This document shows, in pieces, positions 12,063 through 22,750 of a stretch of DNA of 64,000 bases. Below the pieces are notes generated by a model. The model did no database searches. It worked only from the letters and a program-made list of their open reading frames with translations, and was not told where the DNA came from. Both the position numbers and the translations under genes were made by a program. The stretch lies in assembly GCA_014549065.1 (NCBI GenBank), contig JACDOX010000051.1:1141150-1205149 (forward strand). Reading direction: 5' to 3'. Positions within the stretch are counted from its first letter, which is position 1. Every line of letters begins with the position of its first letter. Source of the DNA: Cardinalis cardinalis (Eukaryota > Chordata > Aves > Passeriformes > Cardinalidae).

Positions 12063-12160
12063 CAAAATGGGTTGGGGTGGAAGGGACCTTAAATATTCCA
12101 CCTCTCTACCCTGGGGAGAAACACTTTCCACCAGCCCAGCTTGCTCAGGTTTGGAGCCAT
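12052..12160 (-). mobile_element. CR1 LINE fragment, 3' end
   Basis: Read on the + strand, the complement of a CR1 3' end is seen: CACAAAATGGGTTGGGG, GGAAGGGACCTTAAATATTC, then diverged CTGGGGAGAAACACTTTCCACC and GCTTGCTCAGG. The terminal CR1 octamer repeat is visible as AGAACCAC/AAAATGGG and is shared with the neighbouring 30-bp minisatellite. Confidence 0.85.
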
Positions 12161-13084
12161 AATCCACCCATAATCCACTGCAATGTAGTGAATTTCTATT
12201 CTTTGGCCCAACTCTGCACTGTGGCTATGAAAGAATTTCTTATTTTTAATAATAATGATATAATAATCATCTTTGAAAGGCTCCTCACACACCACAGGCT
12301 GAGCATCCATATGGTGCAACACCAGCAGCTCCTGTTCAAGGCAAATGTGTCCTTGTCACCAAGCAAGGAGATGTCCTCAGCTTGGCACGTTGGGGTTTGA
12401 CTGGACAGGCAAGGCACTGTCAGTGAATGTTCCCTTCTGGCAGATTTGTCTGGGAACCCAAGGGCTGTTTGCAGCTCTCAGGGTGCATTTACACCATCAG
12501 GAAAGTGTGGATCCAAGTCCCGTTTGCAGAGCAGACTCCAGTGGGGATTATCAACCACCCTGCCTGTGCTAAGAGGCCTGTACAGCTCAAATTTTGGAGC
12601 TCCACAGCCAAATAATGCCAAATGTGAAATCATATTTTAGCAAGAAATCCAGCACTTGGCAGATGATCAGGGCAGGAGCACCTTCCAGCAGGAAGAGGAG
12701 GAAAAGGGCACAGAATTTACAATTATGGCAAAAACCAAAGGCAGACATCCTGCCCAAAGCCACCTGGGTTTTCCTGTGGCCATGGCAAACATAACTCAGC
12801 CAGAAAGAGCCAGGACACAAATCAAACAGGGAATGCTGGTGTCTTCCCCCAGAACTCATCCCTGCACTGCTGGGCAAACTCTGAGCCAGGAATTGTTTCA
12901 CCTCCATCACTTCACATCCATCTGATCCAGTGGAATAAATGCTGTTCCCTTTTTGGAATATGCATCTGTTGATTTTTAAGTACCAGCCCAGCAGTCCCCA
13001 AGGGTGTACTAAAGAGAACCAACCAACCAATTTCACAGCAAATAATTTATTCCACAAACACTGCTTCCCTTCCCAGCCCTTGAT
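12161..13084. other. Single-copy sequence
   Basis: No gene or interspersed repeat was recognised. A short AT-rich stretch with ATAATAATGATATAATAATC lies at 12247-12270. Confidence 0.5.
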
Positions 13085-13260
13085 TCGGTTCTGGACTGTT
13101 CACAAAATTCCTAGGTTTATTTGTTATTCGGAATTGCCGATAAATTTCTTCCATGAATAATGAAATTGGGCTGGAGATTGTTCACTAACAGCCTTGTGTG
13201 AGCAGTTGTAATTCACTGTACAAATCCCACGTTGTGATTTGATGTGTTAGCTATGTTTGG
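13085..13260. promoter_or_regulatory. Candidate conserved non-coding block (AT-rich, retained CpGs)
   Basis: This AT-rich single-copy stretch keeps CpGs in an AT-rich setting (TTCGGAATTGCCGATAAA near 13127) and has homeodomain-like ATGAATAATGAAATTG. CpGs retained in CpG-poor DNA are sometimes a sign of constraint. This is inference only, because no alignment could be made. Confidence 0.2.
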
Positions 13261-14835
13261 TGATAGTGTCTCTGACTGGATGAATTACATGGCTCACCAG
13301 GGAGCCTGGCAGGTATTGTGATTGTAAAAATCTTGATTGGCCATTCCAGGCAAAGTGGGGGAAATAATCTGAGTGTGGCTGTTTGTTAGTGGCAGAGCTG
13401 TTTCTCCATCCTCTTACTCTGACATAATTGGGAGATTGCTGCTCTGATATCAGCAGAAAGTCTGACTGTAAAACAGGTAAAAGAGGCATCACAGGCAGTG
13501 TTCCTGCAGTAATAGTCCCTGGGGGCTTCCCAGCTGGCTGCAGGGAAAGATGACAGGAGGAGAACACTCTCCTAACCACTGTTACCATTGTTTCCCACCA
13601 TTGATATGGGATTTTTCCCTTTTTTTTTTTTTTCCTGATGAAACTGCTGCACTTGTGAGTCAACAGAGAGGGTTGCTGCTGTTTGTTTGCAGCGCTGCAG
13701 CAGTGAGTGCTCTGTTCCAATTGCAGAGTTAACTCCAGGTGAACAGGGAGAGCAAACACTGGATCAAACCATTCCCTGCCCCAAAACCCCTCCTCAAATC
13801 CACAGCTGGGCTTCTTCTTTGTGCCCCCTCCCCTCTGCTGCTTCCTGACTGTCCCCCAGCCCTGTCATTGCCCATCCTCATCCTCTCCAGAGCTCTGCAG
13901 CCTGGGGAAGGGAGCAGAACTGCCCGGGATCAGCATCTTCCCTGCCCTGCTCCAGGGGATCCGGGGAAAAGCTGAGCCCATCACGGGCCCTGTTTTAAGG
14001 ACAGCACTTTTTAACCTCTCCACTGGGGTCAAAGCCAAATTCCCCAAACAGGGAATGCAAGAGCTCTGCCCCCCTCCTCCTGCTGCTCCAACAGACCCAC
14101 TCTGAGCAGAGGGTGGTGGGAACATGGAATCTCCAAGCTATTCCCTTGCATCCCTTCCTCCTCTTTTGGGAGTGGTTTTTTTTTGGTTTTTTTTTTCCTG
14201 AAACAATTTGATTCAATTGACTTTTTAAACAGTGTTTATTTTATCTGTCACTAGGGTCTAGGGCAGCCCAAGGTGAGAGGATGATAAAACACAGCCAGCC
14301 CTGCTCTGCAAATCCAACAAACTCAATTCCTGTGCTGGGAAAATCGAGCACGGAGGTTCTGAGAGCAGCAACACAAGCACAGACAGACAAACGAAGCTCC
14401 ATCACAACTCCCCAGATGTCACCTGCTCCCCACCACCAGGAACCTCCACTGTGAACACACCAGAGGGTCTCCCATCCCCAGCTCTCTTCCCTCATTCTGG
14501 ATTTTGGGAGAGGAGGCAGCTCTGGGGCTCATCTGAGTCTGAGTGCTACAGCCATGTCCCCTCCCCACTGTGCATGTTTATCATCCCTCCCTCTCACACT
14601 CTGAGGTACAAAAGCATTTGCTGTATTTATTTTTTCTTTTTTTTTTTTTTTCGTCTTGGGCAGTGATGTGAATTTTTAAAAAAACACCTTTACAAATGAG
14701 GAAAAAAAATCCAAGCAGACTTTCCCCAAAAAATGATAAAATGATGCGGGGGAGGGAGATGCTGCTCTTAATTTGACAAATCTTTCCTGATTTTGGGGTG
14801 GGATATTTTTTCTTTTTTTGTTTCATTTCCCTCCC
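13261..14835. other. Single-copy sequence with T runs
   Basis: No gene was seen. Homopolymer T runs occur at about 13619-13633, 14176-14199 and 14638-14652. They are not followed by retrogene-like sequence that I can recognise. Confidence 0.5.
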
Positions 14836-14995
14836 TTGCTAATGAAATTCCTAAGGATAAGATGGGTTGTTGTTGCCATAGAAACTTGGCCCTGGCAGAA
14901 GCTAAGACTGCAGATTTATTCATGCGGCTTGTTAGTCAAACTTGATGCAATAACACAGAATTAATATTTCGGTCTCATCGAGATCTTGCAGCTTT
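14836..14995. promoter_or_regulatory. Candidate enhancer block with RFX-type X-box
   Basis: Positions 14872-14885 read GTTGCCATAGAAAC, which fits the RFX X-box pattern GTNRCC-N2-RGYAAC with one mismatch in the second half. Around it the DNA is AT-rich and single-copy, with CTAATGAAATTCC upstream and TTCATGCGGCTTGTTAGTC and GAATTAATATTTCGG downstream. RFX factors bind such palindromes, for instance in ciliary gene control. That this block is bound is inference. Confidence 0.3.
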
Positions 14996-16083
14996 TGCCT
15001 CCCTGCAGAAGCTGGGAGAGAAGGAAATGCTGAACCCTGCTCTGCTGGGCTGAATCCCTCAGCCCATCACACCAAGGGCAGCTCTGCCTGATGCACACAG
15101 AGTCCCTTTGCTGCTGCTGTGGCTGCAGGAGACCTGGCCCAATCCGCTCCCCAAATTCTCCAGGGTGAGGCTGGCAGGGAACTGATTCTGCCACTCAGAG
15201 GCATCTCAGTGCTCAAAGAGTCTTCAGCCCCTGGTAAAGCCCACAGGGGTTTTTGTGTTCTCAGGAAAGTGCATTTTGCAGCTCCTGGTGCATGCATTAA
15301 TGGGATGAATAAGGGTCTCCAATATTTATTGGATAAATAAGTATTGATCCTCCTGGGAAGGGCAGATTGAGGTGCTGTGCCCATGGCAGCTCCAGCTCCA
15401 TCCCACAGAGCACAAGAGGGGGAGAAATTTAAGATCATTCCTTAAATCTGAGGGTAGGCTATTCCTGCCTGCATTTCTCCTCCTTGAGCTTTGCCTTTTG
15501 CTGATCATAAGAATCACAAGACATGAAAATTGTGTCTGTGTGTGGTTCCCCTTCCAATGTCACTCATGCTGGCTTCCACACAGCTCTTCCAAACACCACA
15601 GAAAGGGTTAGAACTGCAAGAGGGGAAATGGGCAGCAGTAGCAAAGTCCTAAAGGGCTGGAGAAAAGGAAATCTCCTGGCCGTGAAGTTTGGTGCTGGAG
15701 CTTAGGTGACTTCTGGTTCTTGGGCACAAGGCCCAAGGGACACCCTGAGCCTCAAGCCAGTTTTTTATTGCCTCCCAGACATGAACGAAGCAAACAGCAC
15801 AAACCTGTGACCAGAACTGCTCAGCAGAGAGTGAGAAATCCTGAACCCCTACAGCTCAACACAGACTTGCTTGGCCAACTCAAAGAGTTGAGCCTTTGCA
15901 GGATGAAGGCTCTTCCACTACTCACATCATGCAGCATAAAAGAAACCAATGTTTCAAAAATTCTCCATTTTCAGCTTGATGATCTCAATTTATCTTATTG
16001 ATTGAAATGTAACTTTTTTGGATTCCTTCCAGGCCCTTTTGTGCACTTTAAAACACAACACACCAGGCAGCTGAACAACACAT
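14996..16083. other. Single-copy sequence
   Basis: I find no supported gene, RNA or repeat before the minisatellite. Confidence 0.5.
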
Positions 16084-17030
16084 GGTCATGGAGAAGGGAA
16101 GAGCAGGGTTTGGTCTCAGGGAAGGGAAGAGCAGGGTTTCGTCATGGAGAAGGAAAGAGCAGGGCTTGGTCTCAGGGAAGGGAAGAGCAGGGTTTGGTCT
16201 CAAGAAGGGATGAGCAGGGTTTGGTTTCAGACAAGGGATAAGCAGGGTTTGGTGTCAAGAAAGGAAGAGCAGGGTTTGGTCATGGAGAAGGGAAGAGCAG
16301 GGTTTGGTCATGGAGAAGGAAAGAGCAGGGTTTGGACTCAAGAAGGGAAGAGCAGGGTTTGGTCATGGAGAAGGAAAGAGCAGGGTTTGGTCTCAGGGAA
16401 GGGAAGAGCAGGGTTTGGTGTCAAGAAGGGAAGAGCAGGGTTTGGTCTCAAGAAGGGAAGAGCAGGGTTTGGTCTCAAGAANNNNNNNNNNNNNNNNNNN
16501 NNNNNNNNNNNNNNNNNNNNNNNNNNNNNNNNNNNNNNNNNNNNNNNNNNNNNNNNNNNNNNNNNNNNNNNNNNNNNNNNNNNNNNNNNNNNNNNNNNNN
16601 NNNNNNNNNNNNNNNNNNNNNNNNNNNNNNNNNNNNNNNNNNNNNNNNNNNNNNNNNNNNNNNNNNNNNNNNNNNNNNNNNNNNNNNNNNNNNNNNNNNN
16701 NNNNNNNNNNNNNNNNNNNNNNNNNNNNNNNNNNNNNNNNNNNNNNNNNNNNNNNNNNNNNNNNNNNNNNNNNNNNNNNNNNNNNNNNNNNNNNNNNNNN
16801 NNNNNNNNNNNNNNNNNNNNNAGCAAGGTTTGGACTCAAGAAGGGAAGAGCAGGGTTTCATCATGGAGAAGGAAAGAGCAGGGCTTGGTCTCAGGGAAGG
16901 AAAGAGCAGGGTTTGGTCTCAAGAAGGGATGAGCAGGGTTGGGTTTCAGACAAGGGAAGAGCAGGGTTTGGTCTCAAGAAGGAAAGAGCAGGGTTTGGTC
17001 TCGAGAAGAGCACAGTTTGGTCTCAGCACA
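16084..17030. repeat. 27-bp minisatellite interrupted by an assembly gap
   Basis: Units of about 27 bp carry the core GGGAAGAGCAGGGTTTGGT followed by CTCAAGAA, CTCAGGGAA, CATGGAGAA, TTCAGACAA or similar. About 15 units lie left of the gap (16482-16821) and 7-8 to the right. The variant endings recur in the same order on both sides (CATGGAGAA, CTCAGGGAA, CTCAAGAA, TTCAGACAA), suggesting a higher-order structure. Since 27 is divisible by 3, forward frames read repeats such as EEQGLVSR; these are not taken as genes. Confidence 0.97.
16482..16821. other. Assembly gap (340 N)
   Basis: A run of N lies inside the 27-bp minisatellite. Its true length is unknown, and the array is probably longer than drawn. 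Confidence 1.
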
Positions 17031-17779
17031 GTTTGCTCACTACTCTGATTCAACTCATGGATTCCAACCAGAATAAAACCCAGCCAAAACCTACACAAGC
17101 CCACCCAAACACAAGTTTTCTGTGGCTATCTCAACAAATTAATGAGCTCTGGAGGGAACCAGGGGTGGTGAGGGTTCATGCCAAGGAAATGCTGCTCCCT
17201 GTGTGTGCCTGGCTCTGCTCACACCCATTTGCTGCACCTAAATAGATGACTCTGCCCTTTTGCAAAAGGCAAACTGCAGCCCAAGCCTGCCTGATGGATC
17301 CCTGCTATAAGGATGGAAAAGGCCACGCTGAAGGCACTGCATGAACTGGCTTTGAATCACAAAAGGTGAAGGACATTAATGCTCCCTCGGGGTTTGAACT
17401 CTAGAGGATTACAGAGAGAAGAAAACCTGTATTTTAATAAAAAATATACTTATTTCTGACACAGGATTAACAGTTTAAGCCCCTCACCAGCCTCTCCTTG
17501 TTATCATTTCTCTCAAGGAAGCTGCTTTTTAAAATTTTTTTTTTAATTTTTAGAATTTTTTTAGTTCTTTCTGAGTGCTTTTTTTTTTTTTTAAAGATGC
17601 AGCACCAACAGTGAGAGGCTTTTTTTCTAGAGAACTCAAGCAAGGAGGTGCTCCAACTTCCATCTCTCCTTCAAAGATTGTCAGTGCCATCTGAGAGGGC
17701 TCAGCACCCAGCACCCCACTCCAGAAACCCTTCAGTTCCAGATCCCTGTTCCTCACAGCAATTGATATGTCAGAAAATT
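17031..17779. other. Single-copy sequence with a T-rich patch
   Basis: No gene was recognised. A T/A-rich low-complexity patch spans about 17526-17595. Confidence 0.5.
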
Positions 17780-18260
17780 CAAATCTGAAATCAATAAACC
17801 TCTGAGAGCAAAGTCCGTTATTTATAATTGCTTGGCCCTCGAATTACTCAGAATACTTCGGGATTAGGCAAACTAGGCAAGATTTTCTGCTTCTCTATTT
17901 CACTGGAGTTCCTAGAGGTGCAAATCTGTGCAGCATCTGCCCTGTAATCATTAGTAAAATAAATTAGAATGCTTGAAGGAGCAGCCTGATTAGGAAGTGA
18001 AGTGATCACTAGCAACTATTGTCAGTGTTGTGTGCTTTGTTCCACTTACAAGGCTAATTACTGTAACAAAGTGGATCATTTTAAATGGAAATTCTGGATG
18101 GCTGTCAATGCAAATGTTCATGATTTTTTCCTGGATGCATCACAACCGCATATGGGGAAACAAAGAACAATGGAAATAATCAAAACACAACTGAACTGAA
18201 GAAACCATTCAATAGACTTTTGTTAGAGCTCATTAAAAATGTGCATTTATCCTCATTCTT
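17780..18260. promoter_or_regulatory. Candidate conserved enhancer block (SOX/POU/homeodomain words)
   Basis: This is an AT-rich, non-repetitive block of about 480 bases. It contains a perfect octamer ATGCAAAT (18108-18115) just after a TGTCAA word (TALE homeodomain type), two SOX-like sites ACAAAG and ACAATGG in tandem (18160-18173), CTAATTAC near 18053, and TAATCATTAGTAAAATAAATTA near 17945-17966. It has a clean AT-rich character without low-complexity runs, as vertebrate developmental enhancers often have. Conservation itself was not tested. Confidence 0.35.
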
Positions 18261-21223
18261 CGGGAGTGCTTTGTCTGAGGGCCCCTATCAGACTTCACCA
18301 TCTCCACAGCTCTTTGCAAAACAACGTCCACAAAGGAGCCTGTGGCACTTTCTGGCTCCAGCCAGGGGAACCCAATCCCCTTCCCGGGGCATCTGTGACC
18401 TCCTGTTGTCCCTGAGCAGAAATTCCCCTTCCGTCTCACCCTGAACGCAGGGACTCCCTCACTGAGCAAAGCTGCTCAGGGCTGAACGGGGATGGAGGGA
18501 ACTCCGGGGTTCACATGTCCAAGAGTTTGGCACCTCCAGCCCCAAGCCCTGCAATCACCTGGGGCTGGGCAAGGTCCTGCTCCCATTTTCATGGGCAGAG
18601 TTGGGAATGTCAGGGGTCTGCAGGATCCAGCCAAACGTGGCTTTGTTTTCTTGATTCATAAATGGTTTTTGAGGCAGGGAGGAATTCTAGCAAGGAGGAT
18701 TAAGGAGTAGTAGAGTTCACAAGAAATTCTGAGCATGTTCACCTTGAACAGTCATCAGTCTATTGTGGTGCTCACCCATCCACTCTACAACCTGAGGGTG
18801 TTTTTAACAGGGAATGTGCTTAGAGAAAACTCATTTCCATTTGACTAAATCCCTCCTGGCCTACTCACTCATTTTTAGAGAGGAAATGGGAGAGAAAAGT
18901 TGTACATTCAGACAATGCATGAGAAAGCTGTGAAATCATTCCCTGCCAAGGCAAAATCAGATTCTGATGTTCTTTCTCTCCACTGTATTTACTCATGGTT
19001 TGAGCTGTGATGTTTACTCATAGAAAAGCACCCTGCAAAAACTGCAGAGTGTTACTCTGCATAGGAAATTTTGGCAAGCTTGGACTGACAGCTGTTTGTT
19101 CTTTCAGTGAATTCACATTTGGGGAGAACACCAGACACAGCAAAGCCACCACCTTGGGCCAGGTCTCTTCCAGGTTCAAAGCACACAGATCAGACATAAT
19201 GTCCACATCCCCACAGCTGGTTTCTCTGGAGTTTAAATAACACCACACCTTCCCTTTCACCACCTTTCTGAACTGATAGATCATTTTTTTGGTGAGAGAT
19301 TGCAATCAGTCTCTCACAGTCTGCCCCAACAAAAGCCTTCCTTTGTGCAAGAGATGCATCCAGTGCTGTCAGGGCTGGGAAAGTGGCAGCCAGGAGACCT
19401 GATCTGAAACCGAACAGCAAAAATGCAAACAGCAAAAATGCAACCACATTTCTTGCAGGGGGTAGCTGCAGAAATCCCAACCTGGTTGCTTTAGATGGTC
19501 CACTGCTGCTTTTAGAAATCACCTACACACCCACACAGGGTTCAACCCATTATTTCTGCACCAGATGTGCTGTAAAGTCTCACGGCAGCAAGTCTGCCCA
19601 AAACCTGTTGGTCTCACTCATTTTTAGGATGTGCCAGCTTGGTTTGTCCCTGTATAATTGGATAGAAGTGAAACAAAAGAGCTGATTTGGGCTGTTTCAT
19701 CCCAGGCAGTTCTGTCTTCATAAAAAAGGGGGAGAGGAAGGAGGAGAACACATTAAACTTTATAGTAAATGCTCCGTGTCAGACACTTTCCAGGCCACCA
19801 GTGCAGGGTGTCAGTGGTGTTTTACTGGTCTGAGTGTTATGTCAAGGCAGTAAATGAGGAGCAGTTATTGTGATCCCTGTCATTACGTGCTGAAAAACCA
19901 GCGTAAGTGGGATGAGAGTCAGCCTGGCTGTGCCAGCTCAAAACAAATGTTTGTAATAAATTGCAGCTTGGACTGATGTGGCTTTCAGTGATGGTACAAA
20001 ATGAATGGAAACTTCTCCAGCACAGGCAGGAGTGGGGAGAAAACAAATCAAGGGCGTGAAGGGCGATCACTAAAATGCCTGATTGGCTTTGCAGGGCTTT
20101 TTGACATCTGTGGAAATCCATTGAGTTCAATAGATTTACCTAAGGCAACTGAGGGTGGGAGAAGAGAACATTTTTGTGCTTTGGAAACCAGTAAATGGGA
20201 ATTATTAGGGAAGAAACAGTGAAACAGATGAACCCAAAAGAAGCCAAACTCCTTGTCTTTCCTAGAGGAGCTGAATAAGGCGCTGGTTTCAGGTGTGGCT
20301 TCCTTCTACACCACCAGAGTTCCTGGGGTGAATTAGCTCTGGTTTTAGCAAATGAGTGGTTTCTGAAGAGACTGAGGGCAAAGAAAGCTAGCGAGTGTTA
20401 AATCTGGGGAAATGAAAGATCAATATGCCTTCGCCTACAGCCAGATATTTGCTATTCTCAATAAAATATTGGTCTGACACAATTTGCCTTGGGTGAAACT
20501 CCAGTAGTCACTGGGACACTGAGAAAAATGCTTTTTTAAAATTCATTTTGTGGGACCCCATTGGGCTGAGTGCATATTCTGCTGGGCTCTGCCTAGATGA
20601 ACAAGCAGAGGCAAGCTCTAGCCCAAATCCATCAAACAGAGAGGTTTGGGTGGTGTTTAATCCCTGCTCATAATTTACAGCTCAGGACAGTGAGCTAGTA
20701 CAGCACAGAGGCTTTCCTCGTATCTTCTGGCCCTCAAGAGCTGGGAGGTACAAGACACCCAAGGCCTACAGACTTTGTGGAGAGTTAGTACATCTATTTT
20801 GATGATTTTTTTAAGGAGAGCAAGAGTTGCTGTGGTTTGCTGCTGCTCCTTGGCCATCCCTTTCACAATCCTGCAGAGTTCACAGTAGGAAACTCAGGAG
20901 CCTAAAACCACAGAGAAATTCCTCCCAGGAAAAATCACCAATGAGCAGAAAACAAAAAATCCCTGCTGGACACAAATCCCCATTTCCCTGCCAGGGCTGT
21001 GACCATGGCACTGGGTAACTCCAAGTCCCTCTGACCTCAGGCAGATCCCTCTGGGATGCATAGACATTGGTGCTCTGGGTAGTTAGCTGACATATTTTAG
21101 CAGTGCTCCAAACTCCTCCTGGTGCTGATTTGGTTGTTTTGTCCCACGAGGACTTTGGTGTGCTGAGTTGTAAGGTATGTGTGTATTCTATTCCCATCTG
21201 TCAGAAGTGGGGCAGTTTTCTTC
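18261..21223. other. Single-copy sequence
   Basis: No gene was seen. A 15-bp unit (ACAGCAAAAATGCAA) is tandemly present twice around 19413-19442. Positions 20380-20500 are AT-rich and resemble a regulatory block without a specific motif. The last 50-80 bases before 21224 may be internal retroviral sequence next to LTR copy A, because a short similarity (CCATCTG...GCAG) is shared with the matching flank of copy B. Confidence 0.45.
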
Positions 21224-21884
21224 TGTTCATTGGACAGTTTTCTTTATCTCTTCCACAACCCATCCTCCCTCCAGGAGATCTCTTCTGTTAATGGGCCATT
21301 AATTATTAATTATCTTCTGTTCATGGCCAGTGAGTGTTCCTGCATGGCTGATCAAATTCCATCATCCCATGGGGAGATGCTCCGCCCAGGGGAGGAGCCA
21401 AGCATTCCTACCTGGNTNCAATCTGNGGTTNGGGACACCCCAGCAGCCTTTGCCCCCTGCATTGCCAGAGGAGCAGCTTTCTGCTGCCCTGCACTGCCAG
21501 AGGGAGCCCAGGCCCATCTCCAGCAGCCCTGGAGCTGCAGAGGAAAACTCCCCCCTTGTGCAGGATCCCTGCTGCAGCAGAGCCNCAGCTGGCACTGCAG
21601 GAGGGCTGAGCCCCCATGGGATGGGGCTGGGACACCTCCCTGACACACAGGGGGCAGGGACTGCTCTGACACTGACACTGTTTTGTTTTTTGTGGGTTTT
21701 TTTTGTTTGTACTATTGCATTTGTATTTTTAGTTTTCCTATTAAACAACTGTTATTCCTATTCCCATATCTTTGCCTTTTAATTTCAAAAATCATAACAA
21801 TTCAGAGGGAGAGTGTTTACATCTCTGTTTCAGGGGAGGCTCCTGCCTTCCTTAAGCAGACACCTGTCTGTTCAAACCAAGACA
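21224..21884 (+). mobile_element. Endogenous retrovirus LTR, family 1, copy A
   Basis: This LTR of about 660 bp starts TGTTCATTGGACAG and ends CCAAGACA. It aligns along its length with the reverse complement of 32814-33427. Shared landmarks are CTTTATCT near the start, CTGCATGGCTGAT, GGAGGAGCCAAGCATTCCTAC, CAGGATCCCTGCT, CACTGCAGGAGGGCTGAG, TATTAAA at about 21740 as a likely polyadenylation signal, and the conserved 3' end. The terminal TGT...ACA is as expected for LTRs. No retroviral reading frame lies next to it. Single N calls at 21416, 21418, 21426, 21431 and 21585 suggest ambiguous consensus in a multicopy element. No clear target-site duplication was found. Confidence 0.88.
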
Positions 21885-22470
21885 CATGGGAACAAAAAGG
21901 TCACAAATCCTCCCCTGCCATCACCAAGGAGATGTGGAGAGCAGGAGCTGCTCTTTAACTAGGTGGGGTGGGCAGCTCTGCACACCTGAACTCGTTATCA
22001 GTGAGTGAGGAGGGGAAGGGGTGCACGGGGAGCCCTGGGGTGGGACCTGCCAAAGCCTCACTGCATCTTCAGGCTCCACCTCCCTTCCAGGCAGGGGCCC
22101 AGCGGCCCCAGAAAGCTGTTTATTCTGGAGGGCACCTTCCCAATCATCTGACATAAAGCCTGTGATGCACGTTGAAGGTAATTATCCCTTGCTCCCTGTC
22201 CTAAAATGTCCCTCACAAATCCCATCAGATGATGGAGAAGGTGCTGAGGATCCCCAGAACAAAAACACACCAGGAAAGAAGCGGCCGTTTCCACGTCTGT
22301 CACAGAGGAGCCTGAGAATGCATTTTGTTTGTGCAGGGATATTTTTAGGCTTTGGAATTATGCAAATTGTTCTCCTAAATTACACACAGCCCTGTGATAG
22401 CAGCTAGTGGCAGTTGCAGCTGTCAGTGTCATATGGCAGTGAGCGCCCAGCGAGTGGTGGGAGTGAGCGT
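21885..22470. other. Single-copy sequence with a POU/SOX-like word
   Basis: Positions 22360-22372 read ATGCAAATTGTTC, an octamer overlapping a SOX-type ATTGTTC, inside an AT-rich part at 22310-22440. No gene was seen. Confidence 0.4.
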
Positions 22471-22750
22471 GGAAGTGGTTCTGAGCATCAGGAAATGGTT
22501 CTGAGCATCAGGAAATGGTTCTGAGTGTCAGGAAATGGTTCTGAGCATCAGGAAATGGTTCTGAGCATCAGGAAATGGTTCTGAGCGTCAGGAAGCAGTT
22601 TTGAGTGTCAGGAAATGGTTGTGAACCTCAAGAAGTTGTTCTGAGCATCAGGAGATGGTTCTGAGCCTCAGTAAGTGGTCCTGAGTGTCAGAAAATGGTT
22701 CTGTGTGTCAGGAAATGGTTTTGAGTGTCAGGAAATGGTTTTGATCATCA
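22471..22750. repeat. 20-bp minisatellite, about 14 copies
   Basis: Units of exactly 20 bp (GGAAATGGTTCTGAGCATCA and variants with GTGTCA, GCGTCA, ACCTCA or GCCTCA) run from 22471, with the last unit partial. Phase is kept throughout, so the array has evolved by substitution and unit-level conversion rather than by indels. Divergence rises towards the right end. Confidence 0.96.

Noticed and set aside
11600..12400. 266-codon open frame with a repeated ELGWFHFRTT motif, and its antisense counterpart
   Set aside because: The frame is a consequence of a 30-bp minisatellite, whose unit is a multiple of three. It runs into a CR1 fragment and shows no exon signals.
16144..17245. Overlapping long frames with EEQGLVSR-like repeats
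   Set aside because: A 27-bp repeat keeps forward frames open, and the frames pass through an N gap. There is no evidence of a gene.
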